Shown here one piece after another: positions 18,725 to 27,554 of a DNA stretch of 64,000 bases; positions within the stretch are counted from its first letter, which is position 1, and every line of letters starts with the position of its first letter. This DNA comes from Vibrio pomeroyi. GTDB lineage: Bacteria; Pseudomonadota; Gammaproteobacteria; Enterobacterales; Vibrionaceae. The notes below the pieces were generated by a model, which did not search any database, had not been told where the DNA came from, and saw only the letters and a list, made by a program, of their open reading frames with translations. The stretch is from contig CP090854.1 in NCBI GenBank assembly GCA_041879425.1, positions 2,728,001-2,792,000 of the forward strand, read 5' to 3'. Both the position numbers and the translations under genes were made by a program.

Positions 18725-20449
18725 ATGATTTCAGGCATCCTAGCATCTCCTGGTATTGCTTTCGGTAAAGCACTACTACTTCAAGAAGATGAAATTGTCC
18801 TAAACACTCAATCTATCTCTGACGACCAAGTTGAAGCAGAAGTACAGCGTTTCTTTGACGCTCGTAACAAATCTTCTCAACAACTTGAAGTTGTTAAGCA
18901 AAAAGCACTTGAAACTTTTGGCGAAGAAAAAGAAGCAATCTTTGAAGGCCACATCATGCTGCTTGAAGATGAAGAGCTAGAAGAAGAGATTTTAGCACTC
19001 ATCAAGAAAGACAAGATGCACGCAGACAACGCGATCCACACTGTGATCGAAGAGCAAGCTGTTGCACTAGAGTCTCTTGATGATGAGTACCTAAAAGAAC
19101 GTGCAACTGATATCCGTGATATCGGTACTCGTTTCGTTAAAAATGCACTAGGCATTAACATTGTTTCTCTAGCAGACATCAATGAAGAAGTTATCCTAGT
19201 TGCTTACGACCTAACGCCATCTGAAACTGCACAAATCAACCTAGACTACGTTCTTGGTTTCGCTTGTGACATCGGCGGTCGTACATCTCATACTTCAATC
19301 ATGGCACGTTCTCTTGAGCTTCCTGCTATCGTTGGTACTAACGATATCACTAAGCAAGTTAAGAACGGCGACATGCTTGTGCTAGACGCGATGAACAACA
19401 AGATCATCATCAACCCTTCTGAAGCTGAATTAGCAGAAGCTAAGAAAATCAAAGCAGATTTCGAAGCAGAAGCGGCTGAACTAGCAAAACTAAAAGATTT
19501 GCATGCTGAAACTCTAGACGGTCACCGTGTAGAAGTTTGCGGCAATATCGGTACAGTAAAAGACTGTGACGGTATCCTGCGTAACGGCGGTGAAGGCGTT
19601 GGTCTGTACCGTACTGAATTCCTATTTATGGACCGTGACGCGCTTCCTACTGAAGAAGAGCAATATGTTGCTTACAAAGAAGTAGCAGAAGCAATGGAAG
19701 GCGAGTCAGTAATTATCCGTACTATGGATATCGGTGGCGACAAAGACCTACCATACATGGACCTTCCACAAGAGATGAACCCGTTCCTAGGCTGGCGTGC
19801 AGTACGTATCAGCTTGGATCGTCGTGAAATCCTACGTGACCAACTACGTGGCATCCTACGTGCATCTGCACACGGTAAACTACGTATCATGTTCCCAATG
19901 ATCATTTCTGTTGAAGAGATCCGTGAACTGAAAAAAGCAATCGAAGAGTACAAAGTTGAACTTCGCGCTGAAGGCCTAGCTTTCGATGAAGAAATCGAAA
20001 TCGGCGTAATGGTTGAGACTCCAGCTGCAGCTGCAATCGCACACCACCTAGCGAAAGAAGTATCTTTCTTCTCTATCGGTACTAACGACCTAACGCAATA
20101 CACTCTTGCGGTAGACCGTGGTAACGAAATGATTTCTCACCTATACAACCCACTATCTCCTGCTGTTCTTACAGTAATCAAGCAAGTGATCGACGCATCA
20201 CACGCTGAAGGTAAGTGGACTGGTATGTGTGGTGAGCTTGCTGGTGATGAGCGTGCAACGCTACTTCTTCTTGGTATGGGTCTAGATGAGTTCTCTATGA
20301 GCGGTATCTCTATCCCTAAAGTTAAGAAAGTAATCCGTAACTCTAACTTCGCTGAAGTTAAAGCTATGGCTGACGAAGCACTATCTCTACCAACAGCTGC
20401 TGAAATTGAAGCTTGCGTAGAAAAGTTCATCGCTGAGAAAACTCAGTAA
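18725..20449 (+). CDS. ptsI: PTS enzyme I
   Basis: This 574-residue protein is enzyme I, which takes phosphate from phosphoenolpyruvate and passes it to HPr. The N-terminal part holds the HPr-binding domain and the phosphorylated histidine H189 ([13 protein letters not shown]). The C-terminal PEP-binding barrel carries [14 protein letters not shown], the [14 protein letters not shown] loop, and the active-site cysteine in [11 protein letters not shown]. Length and order match E. coli (575). Codons are strongly biased, as expected for high expression. AAGGTAAGG precedes the ATG. crr follows after 106 bases with a weak hairpin between them. Confidence 0.98.
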   Translation: MISGILASPGIAFGKALLLQEDEIVLNTQSISDDQVEAEVQRFFDARNKSSQQLEVVKQKALETFGEEKEAIFEGHIMLLEDEELEEEILALIKKDKMHADNAIHTVIEEQAVALESLDDEYLKERATDIRDIGTRFVKNALGINIVSLADINEEVILVAYDLTPSETAQINLDYVLGFACDIGGRTSHTSIMARSLELPAIVGTNDITKQVKNGDMLVLDAMNNKIIINPSEAELAEAKKIKADFEAEAAELAKLKDLHAETLDGHRVEVCGNIGTVKDCDGILRNGGEGVGLYRTEFLFMDRDALPTEEEQYVAYKEVAEAMEGESVIIRTMDIGGDKDLPYMDLPQEMNPFLGWRAVRISLDRREILRDQLRGILRASAHGKLRIMFPMIISVEEIRELKKAIEEYKVELRAEGLAFDEEIEIGVMVETPAAAAIAHHLAKEVSFFSIGTNDLTQYTLAVDRGNEMISHLYNPLSPAVLTVIKQVIDASHAEGKWTGMCGELAGDERATLLLLGMGLDEFSMSGISIPKVKKVIRNSNFAEVKAMADEALSLPTAAEIEACVEKFIAEKTQ

Positions 20450-20469
20450 TCGCCGATCGCTTAATAACG

Positions 20470-20495
20470 TTAGACGGCTAAAAATAGTCGTCTAA
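20470..20495 (+). promoter_or_regulatory. hairpin between ptsI and crr
   Basis: TTAGACGGCTA and TAGTCGTCTAA pair over 11 bases (one G-U pair) around AAAA, followed by TTTGTT. It resembles a leaky terminator and could reduce readthrough from ptsI into crr, which may also have its own promoter just downstream. Confidence 0.5.
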
Positions 20496-20555
20496 TTTGT
20501 TAGATTGGTATAGTATATTCTACAGAATAAAACTAAACGTTAGGAGCATGACACA

Positions 20556-21065
20556 ATGGGTCTGTTTGACAAACTGAAAAAGCTTGTATCTGATGACAGC
20601 GCTGATGCTGGTGCAATCGAAATCATCGCACCTCTTTCTGGTGAAATCGTAAACATCGAAGATGTGCCAGATGTAGTTTTCGCTGAAAAAATCGTTGGTG
20701 ACGGCATCGCGATCAAACCAGCTGGCGACAAAATGGTAGCTCCAGTTAACGGTACTATCGGTAAGATCTTCGAAACTAACCACGCATTCTCTATCGAGTC
20801 TGACGACGGTGTTGAGCTTTTCGTTCACTTCGGTATCGATACTGTTGAACTTAAAGGCGAAGGCTTCACTCGTGTAGCTGAAGAAGGTCAATCTGTTAAA
20901 GCTGGTGACACTATCATCACTTTCGACCTAGCGCTTCTAGAAGAGAAAGCAAAATCTACGCTTACTCCAGTTGTTATCTCTAACATGGACGAAATCAAAG
21001 AGCTGAACAAGCTTTCTGGTTCTGTAACTGTTGGCGAAACTCCAGTTCTTAAAGTAACTAAGTAA
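20556..21065 (+). CDS. crr: glucose-specific EIIA component (EIIA-Glc)
   Basis: This 169-residue protein is EIIA-Glc, which carries phosphate to the glucose permease and is the central signal for catabolite repression and inducer exclusion. H76 ([10 protein letters not shown]) and the phosphorylated H91 ([10 protein letters not shown]) are in place, and the length equals E. coli Crr. An amphipathic N-terminus ([11 protein letters not shown]) used for membrane binding is present. GGAG precedes the ATG. It ends the ptsH-ptsI-crr operon, with a terminator 26 bases later. Confidence 0.98.
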   Translation: MGLFDKLKKLVSDDSADAGAIEIIAPLSGEIVNIEDVPDVVFAEKIVGDGIAIKPAGDKMVAPVNGTIGKIFETNHAFSIESDDGVELFVHFGIDTVELKGEGFTRVAEEGQSVKAGDTIITFDLALLEEKAKSTLTPVVISNMDEIKELNKLSGSVTVGETPVLKVTK

Positions 21066-21090
21066 TCTCAATTACTTATCTGCTTTAATT

Positions 21091-21118
21091 AAAACGCTAC
21101 CTAAGGGTGGCGTTTTTT
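21091..21118 (+). terminator. terminator of the ptsHI-crr operon
   Basis: AAAACGCTACC and GGTGGCGTTTT form an 11-base stem with one G-U pair, then TTTTTT. Confidence 0.9.
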
Positions 21119-21512
21119 GTGCCTGCTGTATTTGTTCAAGACCTCAGATAGTATTACTGACTATCACACCGAAATACCTCTCCAAGCTCTCTCAACGAAT
21201 CACAACTACAATGTCCGTTTACACCCTACTATTCGATTAGGTTTTAACTAAACGTTGTTAAGCGCTATTCAATGCATTTCGTCCATACATCGAATTACAC
21301 TTGTGATTTTTAACAAACAACAGATCTCTGATACCTCGTTCTACTCGATTCTGAGATGACGACTAAAGGCTTAGATTGAAGTAAGCAAAAGCTCAATACC
21401 ACACTATCCCCGTCATTCCCTACAGTGAGGAACGAACGTGATAGGGAATCTCGCTTTTGGCCTTTACCACCGCCCTAAATTCTCCACTTCGCCAAATTAC
21501 AGGCAATAAAAA
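21119..21512. other. gap between crr and the flagellins with repeat-like sequence
   Basis: The 548-base gap between the crr and flagellin stops holds no gene. Between the two terminators it contains sequence of the kind dispersed in Vibrio genomes: a block with CCTCGTTCTACTCGATTCTG, and a downstream CCCGTCATTCCCTACAGTG block whose ends are inverted (see the repeat entry). The two genes converge, so no promoter is needed here. Confidence 0.5.
21324..21449. repeat. candidate dispersed intergenic repeat
   Basis: Two imperfect palindromes lie close together: ATCTC...GAGAT (21324-21357) and the exact 8-base pair ATTCCCTA...TAGGGAAT (21415-21449). The CGTCATTCC...GGGAATCTC form resembles intergenic repeats I know from Vibrio splendidus relatives. 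The inverted repeats are seen; that it is dispersed is from memory and unverified. Confidence 0.45.
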
Positions 21513-21530
21513 ACCCAGCCGAAGCTGGGT
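21513..21530 (-). terminator. terminator of the downstream flagellin gene
   Basis: ACCCAGC and GCTGGGT form a 7-base stem with a CGAA loop; on the minus strand it is followed by TTTTTTATTG. Confidence 0.85.
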
Positions 21531-21613
21531 CTGTTTAGCGCTCATCTCTCACCACGAGCTAATTTGTGGAAGCCTTGCGTCAACACTATTGGTCAACGTG
21601 GCTTTTCAATCGA

Positions 21614-22747
21614 TTAACCTAGTAGGCTAAGTGCCGAGTTCGGAGCTTGCTTCGCTTGAGCAAGAATCGAGCTTGAAGCTTGAGAAAGGATCTGAGACTT
21701 AGTCATCTGAGTCGTTTCTTTCGCGAAGTCGGTATCTTTAATACGGCTCTTAGATGCGTTAACGTTCTCGTTAATGTTGTCTAAGTTGCTGATTGCGTGG
21801 TCGAAACGGTTTTGGAAAGCACCTAGCTCAGCACGGTGGCTGTCTACATACTTAAGTGCCGCATCGATGACTGCTACAGACTCTTGTGCGCCGCCAACAG
21901 ATGTTACGTCGATAGTATCAACCGTTACATCTTTAGCTGCTTGAATACCTAACTCACCAGCAAGGCCGCCAGAGAAAGACACATCGCCGCTCACTTTGTT
22001 GTTGCCTGTGAACATTTGTAGCTTGCCGTCTTCAGTAACTGACGCTTTAACAGAATCTTGTTGACCGTTGATGTAAGTCGCTAGCTCTTCGATGTCGTCA
22101 CCCGCTTTTGCGCTGATGTCGATTTCTTGTGCTTGACCAAAGTTATCAGTGAACGACAATTTCAGGTCGTTAGAACCCGCTTGAACGTTCCAGTCTTTGT
22201 CTTTCGCGTTCTCAGTTTGGTAGCTCTTACCACCCATCTGAGCGTTATCAGAGCGCATATCTTTCAGTTGAAGCATTACCGCTTCACCGTTGTCTGCACC
22301 GATTTGGAATGACTTAGTACCGTGAGTACCGTTAAGCAGCTTGTTACCACCGAAAGACGTCGTCTCCGCGATACGGTTTAGCTCGTCGTTCAGTGCTGTT
22401 ACTTCTTCTTGAATCGCTACACGCTCAGATTTTGAGTTTGAGCCGTTTGAAGATTGCAGAGACAAATCACGCATACGTTGCAGGATGTTCGTTGTCTCGT
22501 TCATTGCACCTTCAGCAGTTTGTGCAATAGAGATACCATCGTTCGCGTTACGTACAGCAACATCAAGACCACGACTCTGAACGTTCAAACGGTTCGAGAT
22601 TTGTAGGCCTGCAGCGTCATCTTTTGCGCTGTTGATTTTAGAACCTGAAGCTAGACGCTCCATTGATGTTTGTTGTGCGCTGTTTGCGTTGTTTAGGTAA
22701 CGTTGCGCTGTCATCGCTGATACGTTTGTATTTACATTCACTGCCAT
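21614..22747 (-). CDS. polar flagellin, FlaC/FlaD-type
   Basis: This 377-residue flagellin has both conserved ends that form the filament core: the N-terminal [18 protein letters not shown] and the [20 protein letters not shown] stretch, and a C-terminal helix ending [11 protein letters not shown]. The middle (about residues 175-280) is variable. It begins at ATG 22747, with GGAGA before it; the frame runs upstream to 22804 but flagellins start MA. A sigma-28-type promoter lies at 22829-22855. Vibrios have five or more flagellin genes; location beside crr-ptsI-ptsH-cysK corresponds, as I recall, to the flaCDE locus of V. parahaemolyticus. No flagellar assembly genes are nearby. Confidence 0.9.
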   Translation of the reverse strand: MAVNVNTNVSAMTAQRYLNNANSAQQTSMERLASGSKINSAKDDAAGLQISNRLNVQSRGLDVAVRNANDGISIAQTAEGAMNETTNILQRMRDLSLQSSNGSNSKSERVAIQEEVTALNDELNRIAETTSFGGNKLLNGTHGTKSFQIGADNGEAVMLQLKDMRSDNAQMGGKSYQTENAKDKDWNVQAGSNDLKLSFTDNFGQAQEIDISAKAGDDIEELATYINGQQDSVKASVTEDGKLQMFTGNNKVSGDVSFSGGLAGELGIQAAKDVTVDTIDVTSVGGAQESVAVIDAALKYVDSHRAELGAFQNRFDHAISNLDNINENVNASKSRIKDTDFAKETTQMTKSQILSQASSSILAQAKQAPNSALSLLG

Positions 22748-22828
22748 GGTGACTTCTCCAATTGATTTTCCGGTATAGCGGTTTCCGACGTCTCGGAAAA
22801 CCAAGTAGTTATCTCTAAGTTACTTTTA

Positions 22829-22855
22829 ATAACGGCGTGATTGGCGAAACCTTTA
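22829..22855 (-). promoter_or_regulatory. sigma-28 (FliA) promoter of the downstream flagellin
   Basis: On the minus strand TAAAG, 14 bases, then GCCGTTAT. This matches the flagellar sigma-28 consensus (TAAAG-N14-GCCGATAA) at all but one position, with exact spacing. It ends about 80 bases upstream of the start codon. Confidence 0.8.
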
Positions 22856-23043
22856 GGAAAAAAACAACAAAATTAAAGAAATAGCGATTAAGGAGAAAAA
22901 AGCGTGACTGGCAGTAAAAATATCAAAAAAAGATGAGAAAAACGCTAAAGTTGCCGAGAAGTCGGCCGAGCGATAATTTGTATTCTAATTAACCAAATGG
23001 ACTGATTAAGCTGAAATGTCTTTATAAGATTAGAGGTGATTTA
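22856..23043. other. spacer between the two flagellin genes
   Basis: Between the two flagellins lie 296 bases in all, containing the sigma-28 promoter of the downstream gene and the terminator hairpin of the upstream one. The rest is A-rich; nothing else is visible. Confidence 0.5.
22943..22972 (-). terminator. terminator of the upstream flagellin gene
   Basis: An inner stem GCCGA/TCGGC with a GAAG loop sits within an outer CGCT/AGCG pair. On the minus strand the structure is followed by TTTTTCTC. It separates the two flagellin genes into two transcripts. Confidence 0.65.
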
Positions 23044-24177
23044 CTAGCCTAATAAGGTTAAGGCAAGGTTCGGCGCCTGCTTTGCTTGAGCCAGTATGGT
23101 GGTGCTCACCTGCTGCAAAATTTGTTGCTTAAGCATTTGAGTAGTTTCTTTGGCGTAATCGGTATCTTTGATTCTGCTATTTGATGTCGCCAAGTTCTCA
23201 TGAACATTTTCGAGATTATTAATCGCATGATCAAAGCGGTTTTGCATTGCGCCTAATTCAGAACGATGACTGTCCACATACTTCATGGCTGTGTCTAAAA
23301 TAGAAACAGCACGCTGCGCGCCACCCACATCGGTCACATTGATGTCATCGACAGATTCGTAATAACCCGCTGACATCGAAAGCTCACTGGCTAACGAACC
23401 TGAAAAAGAAATCGTGCCTGCGGTATCTTCACCAGACATGTAGATCTGAAGTTGCCCATCATCATTAACCGAAGCCGAAACCAGATCCGTTTGACCATTA
23501 ATGTAGGTCGCCAACTCTTCAATGTCGTCACCCGCTTTCGCATTAATGGTGATCTCTTGAGGCTGACCAAAACGATCGGTAAACGACATCGTCATATCAT
23601 TCTGGTTGGGTTTTACTTCCCACGAGTCATTGGCCATGCCGTTCGCGACATAACTAAAACCGCCCATGTTGATGTCATCGGTACGCATGTTTTTGAGGCC
23701 GATTTGAACCGCTTCACCAGAACTGCCACCTATCTGAAATGAGGTACTACCAAAACTACCGTTAAGCAGCTTTTTACCACCAAATGAAGTGGTCTCTGCG
23801 ATACGATTCAGCTCATCGTTTAAGGCAGTAATTTCTTCTTGAATCGCCGCTCTTTCGGACTGACTATTTGAACCGTTGCTCGCTTGTAGAGACAAGTCAC
23901 GCATGCGTTGCATGATATTGGTAGTTTCGTTCATCGCGCCTTCTGCGGTCTGCATAATAGAGATGCCATCATTCGCATTTCGAACTGCGACATCAATACC
24001 ACTCATCTGCGCTTCAAGTCGATTCGAGATTTGTAGGCCTGCAGCGTCGTCTTTAGCGCTGTTAATACGACTCCCTGAAGCTAAGCGCTCCAAAGATTGG
24101 TTCAGCATGTTGTTAGCATTAGAGAGGTTTCTCTGAGCCACCAGCGCTGAGACATTTGTATTAACAGTTATAGCCAT
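23044..24177 (-). CDS. polar flagellin, FlaC/FlaD-type, second copy
   Basis: This 377-residue flagellin is a close paralogue of its neighbour: same length, same N-terminal core ([36 protein letters not shown]) and same C-terminal ending ([11 protein letters not shown]), with the main differences in the central surface-exposed region. It has its own sigma-28-type promoter about 50 bases upstream, right next to the terminator of the peroxidase gene. The pair most likely arose by tandem duplication. One may be a minor filament subunit; which cannot be decided here. Confidence 0.9.
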   Translation of the reverse strand: MAITVNTNVSALVAQRNLSNANNMLNQSLERLASGSRINSAKDDAAGLQISNRLEAQMSGIDVAVRNANDGISIMQTAEGAMNETTNIMQRMRDLSLQASNGSNSQSERAAIQEEITALNDELNRIAETTSFGGKKLLNGSFGSTSFQIGGSSGEAVQIGLKNMRTDDINMGGFSYVANGMANDSWEVKPNQNDMTMSFTDRFGQPQEITINAKAGDDIEELATYINGQTDLVSASVNDDGQLQIYMSGEDTAGTISFSGSLASELSMSAGYYESVDDINVTDVGGAQRAVSILDTAMKYVDSHRSELGAMQNRFDHAINNLENVHENLATSNSRIKDTDYAKETTQMLKQQILQQVSTTILAQAKQAPNLALTLLG

Positions 24178-24222
24178 AGACCTTCACTTACAAAAAGATG
24201 AATAGAACTCACGATTGCTCTT

Positions 24223-24249
24223 ATATCGACCAATTCATATAAAGCTTTA
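24223..24249 (-). promoter_or_regulatory. sigma-28 (FliA) promoter of the upstream flagellin
   Basis: On the minus strand TAAAG, 14 bases, then GTCGATAT: two mismatches from the sigma-28 consensus with exact spacing. The TAAAG box directly follows the T-run of the upstream gene's terminator. Confidence 0.72.
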
Positions 24250-24257
24250 ATAAAAAA

Positions 24258-24273
24258 GGAGCCCTGAGGCTCC
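24258..24273 (-). terminator. terminator of the peroxidase gene
   Basis: GGAGCC and GGCTCC form the core stem with a CTGA loop, extended by A/T pairs; on the minus strand it runs into TTTTTTATT. It ends just where the flagellin promoter starts. Confidence 0.8.
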
Positions 24274-24298
24274 CTTTATTTATTCTTTTTGAGACGAC

Positions 24299-25222
24299 TT
24301 ACTTAATCGTTAATGCACTCAACATCTCAGTTGAAGGAGCAAAATAGTAAGCGCCAGTAACGGCTTTAGTAAAGCGAAGCAGTTGGTCTGTTTTGCCATC
24401 GGTTACGCCGTACATGCTCTCTAACATCGCATCAAAGTTATGACGAACGTTACAGTAAGCAATGAACAGTAAGCCGTGATCGCCCGTTGCTGTGCCGTAA
24501 GGCAGGCTGTGACGAACGATTTTAAGGCCCTTGCCTTCTTCTTTGATATCCACACGGCCAACGTGAGACGCCGCTGGAACATCATCTAGCTCGATAGAAT
24601 CTGGCTTAGTACGGCCAACCACTTTCTCTTGCGCCGATACGTTTAATCGGTTCCAAGCAGGTAGGTTATGCACAAAGCGTTGAACCATCACGTAGCTACC
24701 ACCTGCGAATTCACCTTCAGGAACAATCGCCACTTCAGCGCGCTGTGCATCTTTCGGGTTTTCAGTGCCATCAACGAAATCAGTCATGTCACGTGAGTCT
24801 AGGAAGCGGTAACCGTAAGTTTCATCCACAACTTCCACGTCTGCTGCTACTTCAGATAGCAATTTACGTAGGATGAAGAAATGCAGATCATGTCGGTTTG
24901 AGTGACAGTGAATCAAAACATCAGACAGTGTGCTCGGTGCTGTAACATCACCTTCACCAAGCGCAGGGAAATCAATTAGATCAGAGGGAGCTGCTTGCTC
25001 GAACTTATCCCAAAAAGCTTTTGAGAACGCAACCGACGCCGTTAGGTTTGCATCAGGTTGAGTTTGGTTTAGCTCGTCGATTAGAGTCGGAAGCTTTTGA
25101 ATTTCTGCTAGTACATTAGCAGTGTTAGCGTTCACTTTAAGTTGAACGTAAAGAGCGAAAGGCCCAGCTTCAGGCAAAATAGCACTTTGAACGTTAGGCT
25201 GCTCATTTGAAACATTAAGCAT
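24299..25222 (-). CDS. Dyp-type haem peroxidase (YfeX-like)
   Basis: This 307-residue protein is a dye-decolourising-type peroxidase of the cytoplasmic YfeX class. It carries the family motif with catalytic aspartate (FVDGTENPKD, near residue 150), the proximal haem-ligand histidine region (IVRHSLPYGTATG, near residue 238), and the following ISCN-like stretch GLLFIAYCN. There is no signal peptide. In E. coli YfeX is adjacent to yfeY and yfeZ; here the DUF2919 (YfeZ-like) gene is directly upstream on the same strand with a 65-base gap. Its physiological role, haem-related redox chemistry or peroxide removal, is unsettled in the family. Confidence 0.92.
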   Translation of the reverse strand: MLNVSNEQPNVQSAILPEAGPFALYVQLKVNANTANVLAEIQKLPTLIDELNQTQPDANLTASVAFSKAFWDKFEQAAPSDLIDFPALGEGDVTAPSTLSDVLIHCHSNRHDLHFFILRKLLSEVAADVEVVDETYGYRFLDSRDMTDFVDGTENPKDAQRAEVAIVPEGEFAGGSYVMVQRFVHNLPAWNRLNVSAQEKVVGRTKPDSIELDDVPAASHVGRVDIKEEGKGLKIVRHSLPYGTATGDHGLLFIAYCNVRHNFDAMLESMYGVTDGKTDQLLRFTKAVTGAYYFAPSTEMLSALTIK

Positions 25223-25287
25223 AGATTATTCCTTCCAGTTTTAGCTTCTAAGTATAATTGTGAATGGGACAAATGTTTTGATGAGAA

Positions 25288-25764
25288 TCAGTCTTCGAGC
25301 TCAACCACTTTAAAGCAATCCCTTGCAGCATGGCTATTAGTTAGATAAAGCGCTAACCACAGCAGCAACAATAGGGTGATGCCATTTGACCAACGAAACC
25401 ATCCGTTATCCAAATAGATTAAATAAATCGTATGGGAGCTCTGTGCCAAGATAGCCATAATGGTCACCCCGCGTCCCCATGAAACGACTTTGTTAAGGCG
25501 TTTTCTATCTGGAGATCTTAGCCCAAATAACCACATCAGTAGCAAACTAGGAACACTCAATGCAATTCCAACATAAAACATCTGATGGTCTGGGTAGATT
25601 ATCTCAAGGATATCGGTTCCCGATTCTCGGCTTGCGCCTGCAACAATGAAAACGACCAAGGCTTTCGCAAGAAACAGCCAACCTAACCAGAGCAAGATTG
25701 GGGCTTTCAAAAAGCCGTGCTTGTCGTATTGTTCTATGGAGTACCGCACAAATCTCACTTTCAC
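25288..25764 (-). CDS. DUF2919 (YfeZ-like) membrane protein
   Basis: This 158-residue inner-membrane protein has four predicted membrane segments (about residues 22-44, 62-83, 95-115, 125-141) and the family's N-terminal YSIEQYDKHGFLKAPILLWL stretch. Function is unknown. Start is GTG 25764 with a weak ribosome site. It lies 65 bases upstream of the YfeX-like peroxidase on the same strand, the same pairing as yfeZ/yfeX in E. coli, so the two probably share a transcript. Confidence 0.85.
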   Translation of the reverse strand: MKVRFVRYSIEQYDKHGFLKAPILLWLGWLFLAKALVVFIVAGASRESGTDILEIIYPDHQMFYVGIALSVPSLLLMWLFGLRSPDRKRLNKVVSWGRGVTIMAILAQSSHTIYLIYLDNGWFRWSNGITLLLLLWLALYLTNSHAARDCFKVVELED

Positions 25765-25858
25765 TTATTTTCAAACCAACACTTTAACGCAAATCATTCA
25801 TACTTAACTAGCTTTGCGTTATCTTAGTAGCCAATCCGTTTTAATTATCGAACTCAGT

Positions 25859-26203
25859 ATGAAAAAGAAAACTAATACGCCGTCTGTTGAATCTCAACAA
25901 GAAGCACTGAAGATAGCCAAAGCGACTCAAAAGCCAGCTCAAACCAAAGAACAAACTAAACTGATTGCGCAGGGTATCGAGAAAGGCATCGCACTGTATA
26001 AGAAACAGCAAAAAGAACGCAGCCGCCAAGCCGATAAAGCGAAGAAGCGCGTACAGAAAGAGAAGCAGACTCAACAAGCTAACCAAAACCAAGAAGACAC
26101 GGTTGAAATAAGTGTTGATACATCATCAAATCACGCCAATAAACTGCCGTGGTTACTACTGATTGCAAGCTGGGTAGGCTTCGCGATTTATTTGATGCAA
26201 TAG
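25859..26203 (+). CDS. DUF2956 small basic tail-anchored protein
   Basis: This 114-residue protein is rich in lysine, glutamine and alanine. A long helical or coiled region (about residues 15-80, with EQTKLIAQGIEKGIALYKKQ) precedes one C-terminal membrane segment (LPWLLLIASWVGFAIYLM), so it is probably tail-anchored in the inner membrane. The family is DUF2956, found in Vibrio and relatives, with no known function. I start it at ATG 25859, which gives the family's MKKKTNTPS start; the frame runs upstream to 25814. The next gene follows after 12 bases. Confidence 0.8.
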   Translation: MKKKTNTPSVESQQEALKIAKATQKPAQTKEQTKLIAQGIEKGIALYKKQQKERSRQADKAKKRVQKEKQTQQANQNQEDTVEISVDTSSNHANKLPWLLLIASWVGFAIYLMQ

Positions 26204-26215
26204 CAGGGTAAACGT

Positions 26216-26548
26216 ATGAAAAAGGAATTAGCCGCTTTGGCTATGAGTAGCATGTTACTCGGGTGTACCACACCCACATCAACGCCTCATAGTAAAGCGG
26301 ACAAGGTACAAATGGATTACCATGGCCTGATTAACATCGAGCAGTGTGAGTATAAAGGGGAAGTCACTGGTAGCGAAGGCCACTGGTACAGCTACTTGTT
26401 CTTTCCCAATGACACCCTGATTCAAGGTGCGGTGAATGAACTTAAGTCGAATGCCATTGAGCTAGGCGCAGACACCGTTATCTTTACCCTACCTCAAGAT
26501 TTCAGCACTTCCGTGACTATGCTCGGTACAGCCTACCTGTGTGAGTAA
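26216..26548 (+). CDS. DUF4156 lipoprotein
   Basis: This 110-residue protein starts MKKELAALAMSSMLLGCTT: a lipoprotein signal with a lipobox (LLGC, cysteine 17). The body contains the DUF4156-type core, including GHWYSYLFFPND and a central ALGADTVIF-like stretch. Function is unknown. AGGGT precedes the ATG. It lies 12 bases after the DUF2956 gene and is probably cotranscribed with it. Confidence 0.8.
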   Translation: MKKELAALAMSSMLLGCTTPTSTPHSKADKVQMDYHGLINIEQCEYKGEVTGSEGHWYSYLFFPNDTLIQGAVNELKSNAIELGADTVIFTLPQDFSTSVTMLGTAYLCE

Positions 26549-26598
26549 GCAATTAAATCGGCATATCGGTATGCTTCGATTTTATGAAGCCCAAAAGA

Positions 26599-26618
26599 AA
26601 GCCAGCTTTCGCTGGCTT
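26599..26618 (-). terminator. terminator overlapping the stop of the wHTH gene
   Basis: AAGCCAGC and GCTGGCTT form an 8-base stem with a 4-base loop; on the minus strand it is followed by TCTTTT. One arm includes part of the stop codon of the gene at 26617. Confidence 0.7.
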
Positions 26619-26904
26619 ATGCACTAAATCCAAGGCTTGTTGCTATATCGCCTTTACGTTCTAGAACCCACTGACTGTCAAATGGTCCCCAGTCGGATAA
26701 CTGGTAATAACCATCATTATGACGTCGCCCATCTTGAACAAACATAAGTTCGATACCGATCCCCGGTAACGCCTTGAGTACATCTTGAATAGTACGACGA
26801 GGCCAACCCGTTTTTTCGATGAGTTTAGGCACATTTGGCCTATCAAGGCTTTCGACTAACAATGCTAAATATAGCCGCCTTGCAAAAACAGGACTCAACT
26901 CCAT
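26617..26904 (-). CDS. small winged-helix DNA-binding protein
   Basis: This 95-residue protein has the look of a compact winged-helix regulator: a helix (ELSPVFARRLYLALLVESL), a helix-turn-helix-like stretch (NVPKLIEKTGWPRRTIQDVLKAL) and a beta hairpin wing (IELMFVQDGRRHNDGYYQL). I chose ATG 26904 because AGGAGG stands 5 bases before it; a GTG at 26910 overlaps that site. There is no ligand domain. I cannot name the targets. The gene stands alone, convergent with the DUF4156 gene. Confidence 0.7.
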   Translation of the reverse strand: MELSPVFARRLYLALLVESLDRPNVPKLIEKTGWPRRTIQDVLKALPGIGIELMFVQDGRRHNDGYYQLSDWGPFDSQWVLERKGDIATSLGFSA

Positions 26905-27109
26905 TGACACCTCCTATATATGTGCAACTCAATTATTTCTTTTTTCGCTGACAACATGTTGAGGCTGATCAATAAGTCTCCAATAGTGACATTTTCTTAC
27001 TGTTTTTTTTCGCTCAATGAAATATTCCTCACTCTATTTTGTCTGAATTGCTGCTTCCTGATAGGATTCAACTCATAACAATGAAATAAAATCACCCAAA
27101 GGAAGAATA

Positions 27110-27457
27110 ATGACTATCACTATGTTTGGTATCCCAAATTGCGACACCATCAAAAAAGCAAAGAAATGGCTCGAAGCTGAAGGTATCGAGTTCGAATTTC
27201 ACGATTATCGCAAACAAGGCATCACAGAAGAGTTAGTAACAAGCTTCTGTTCAGAGCTTGGTTGGGAGCTTGTGCTAAACAAACGTGGTACGACTTATCG
27301 CCAACTTTCTCAAGAGCAAAAAGACACATTAACGGAAGAAAAAGCCGTCGCTCTGCTTGTTGAACAACCAGCAATGATTAAGCGTCCTATCTTGAAAGTC
27401 GATGGCAAGCTTCATATTGGCTTCAAAGCAGACCAATACGCTGCTATTTTTGCGTAA
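27110..27457 (+). CDS. ArsC-family reductase YffB (Spx-like)
   Basis: This 115-residue protein is the ArsC/Spx-fold protein that precedes dapE in many gammaproteobacteria (yffB in E. coli). The redox cysteine is in GIPNCDTIKKAK (residues 7-18) with the family's CxT motif rather than CxxC, and the RPILKVDGKLHIGF stretch contains the conserved arginine of ArsC proteins. It is more likely a glutathione-dependent reductase than a genuine arsenate reductase. AAAGGA precedes the ATG. dapE follows after 97 bases. Confidence 0.88.
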   Translation: MTITMFGIPNCDTIKKAKKWLEAEGIEFEFHDYRKQGITEELVTSFCSELGWELVLNKRGTTYRQLSQEQKDTLTEEKAVALLVEQPAMIKRPILKVDGKLHIGFKADQYAAIFA

Positions 27458-27554
27458 TCAGCGATATTAGAACAGATAACAAAGCGTTGAACTTCCCTCT
27501 GTTCAACGCCTGAAATTAATGACTAGACGTTTTATTTAAACAAGGAATTCAAGG

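Noticed and set aside
18877..20430. Long open frames on the minus strand inside ptsI
   Set aside because: They run antisense to a clear highly expressed gene and their translations are serine-rich with no family features, as expected for shadows of biased codon use.
21240..21330. Possible integron attC remnant (TAAACGTTGTTAAGCG and TTTTTAACAAAC)
   Set aside because: The core sites and the characteristic imperfect stem of an attC or Vibrio repeat could not be assembled; no cassette or integrase is near.
22943..22976. A sigma-28-like TAAAG-N14-GCCGAGCG on the plus strand between the flagellins
   Set aside because: It points toward the 3' end of a flagellin on the other strand and its second box is poor. 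The sequence is better explained as the terminator stem of the upstream flagellin.
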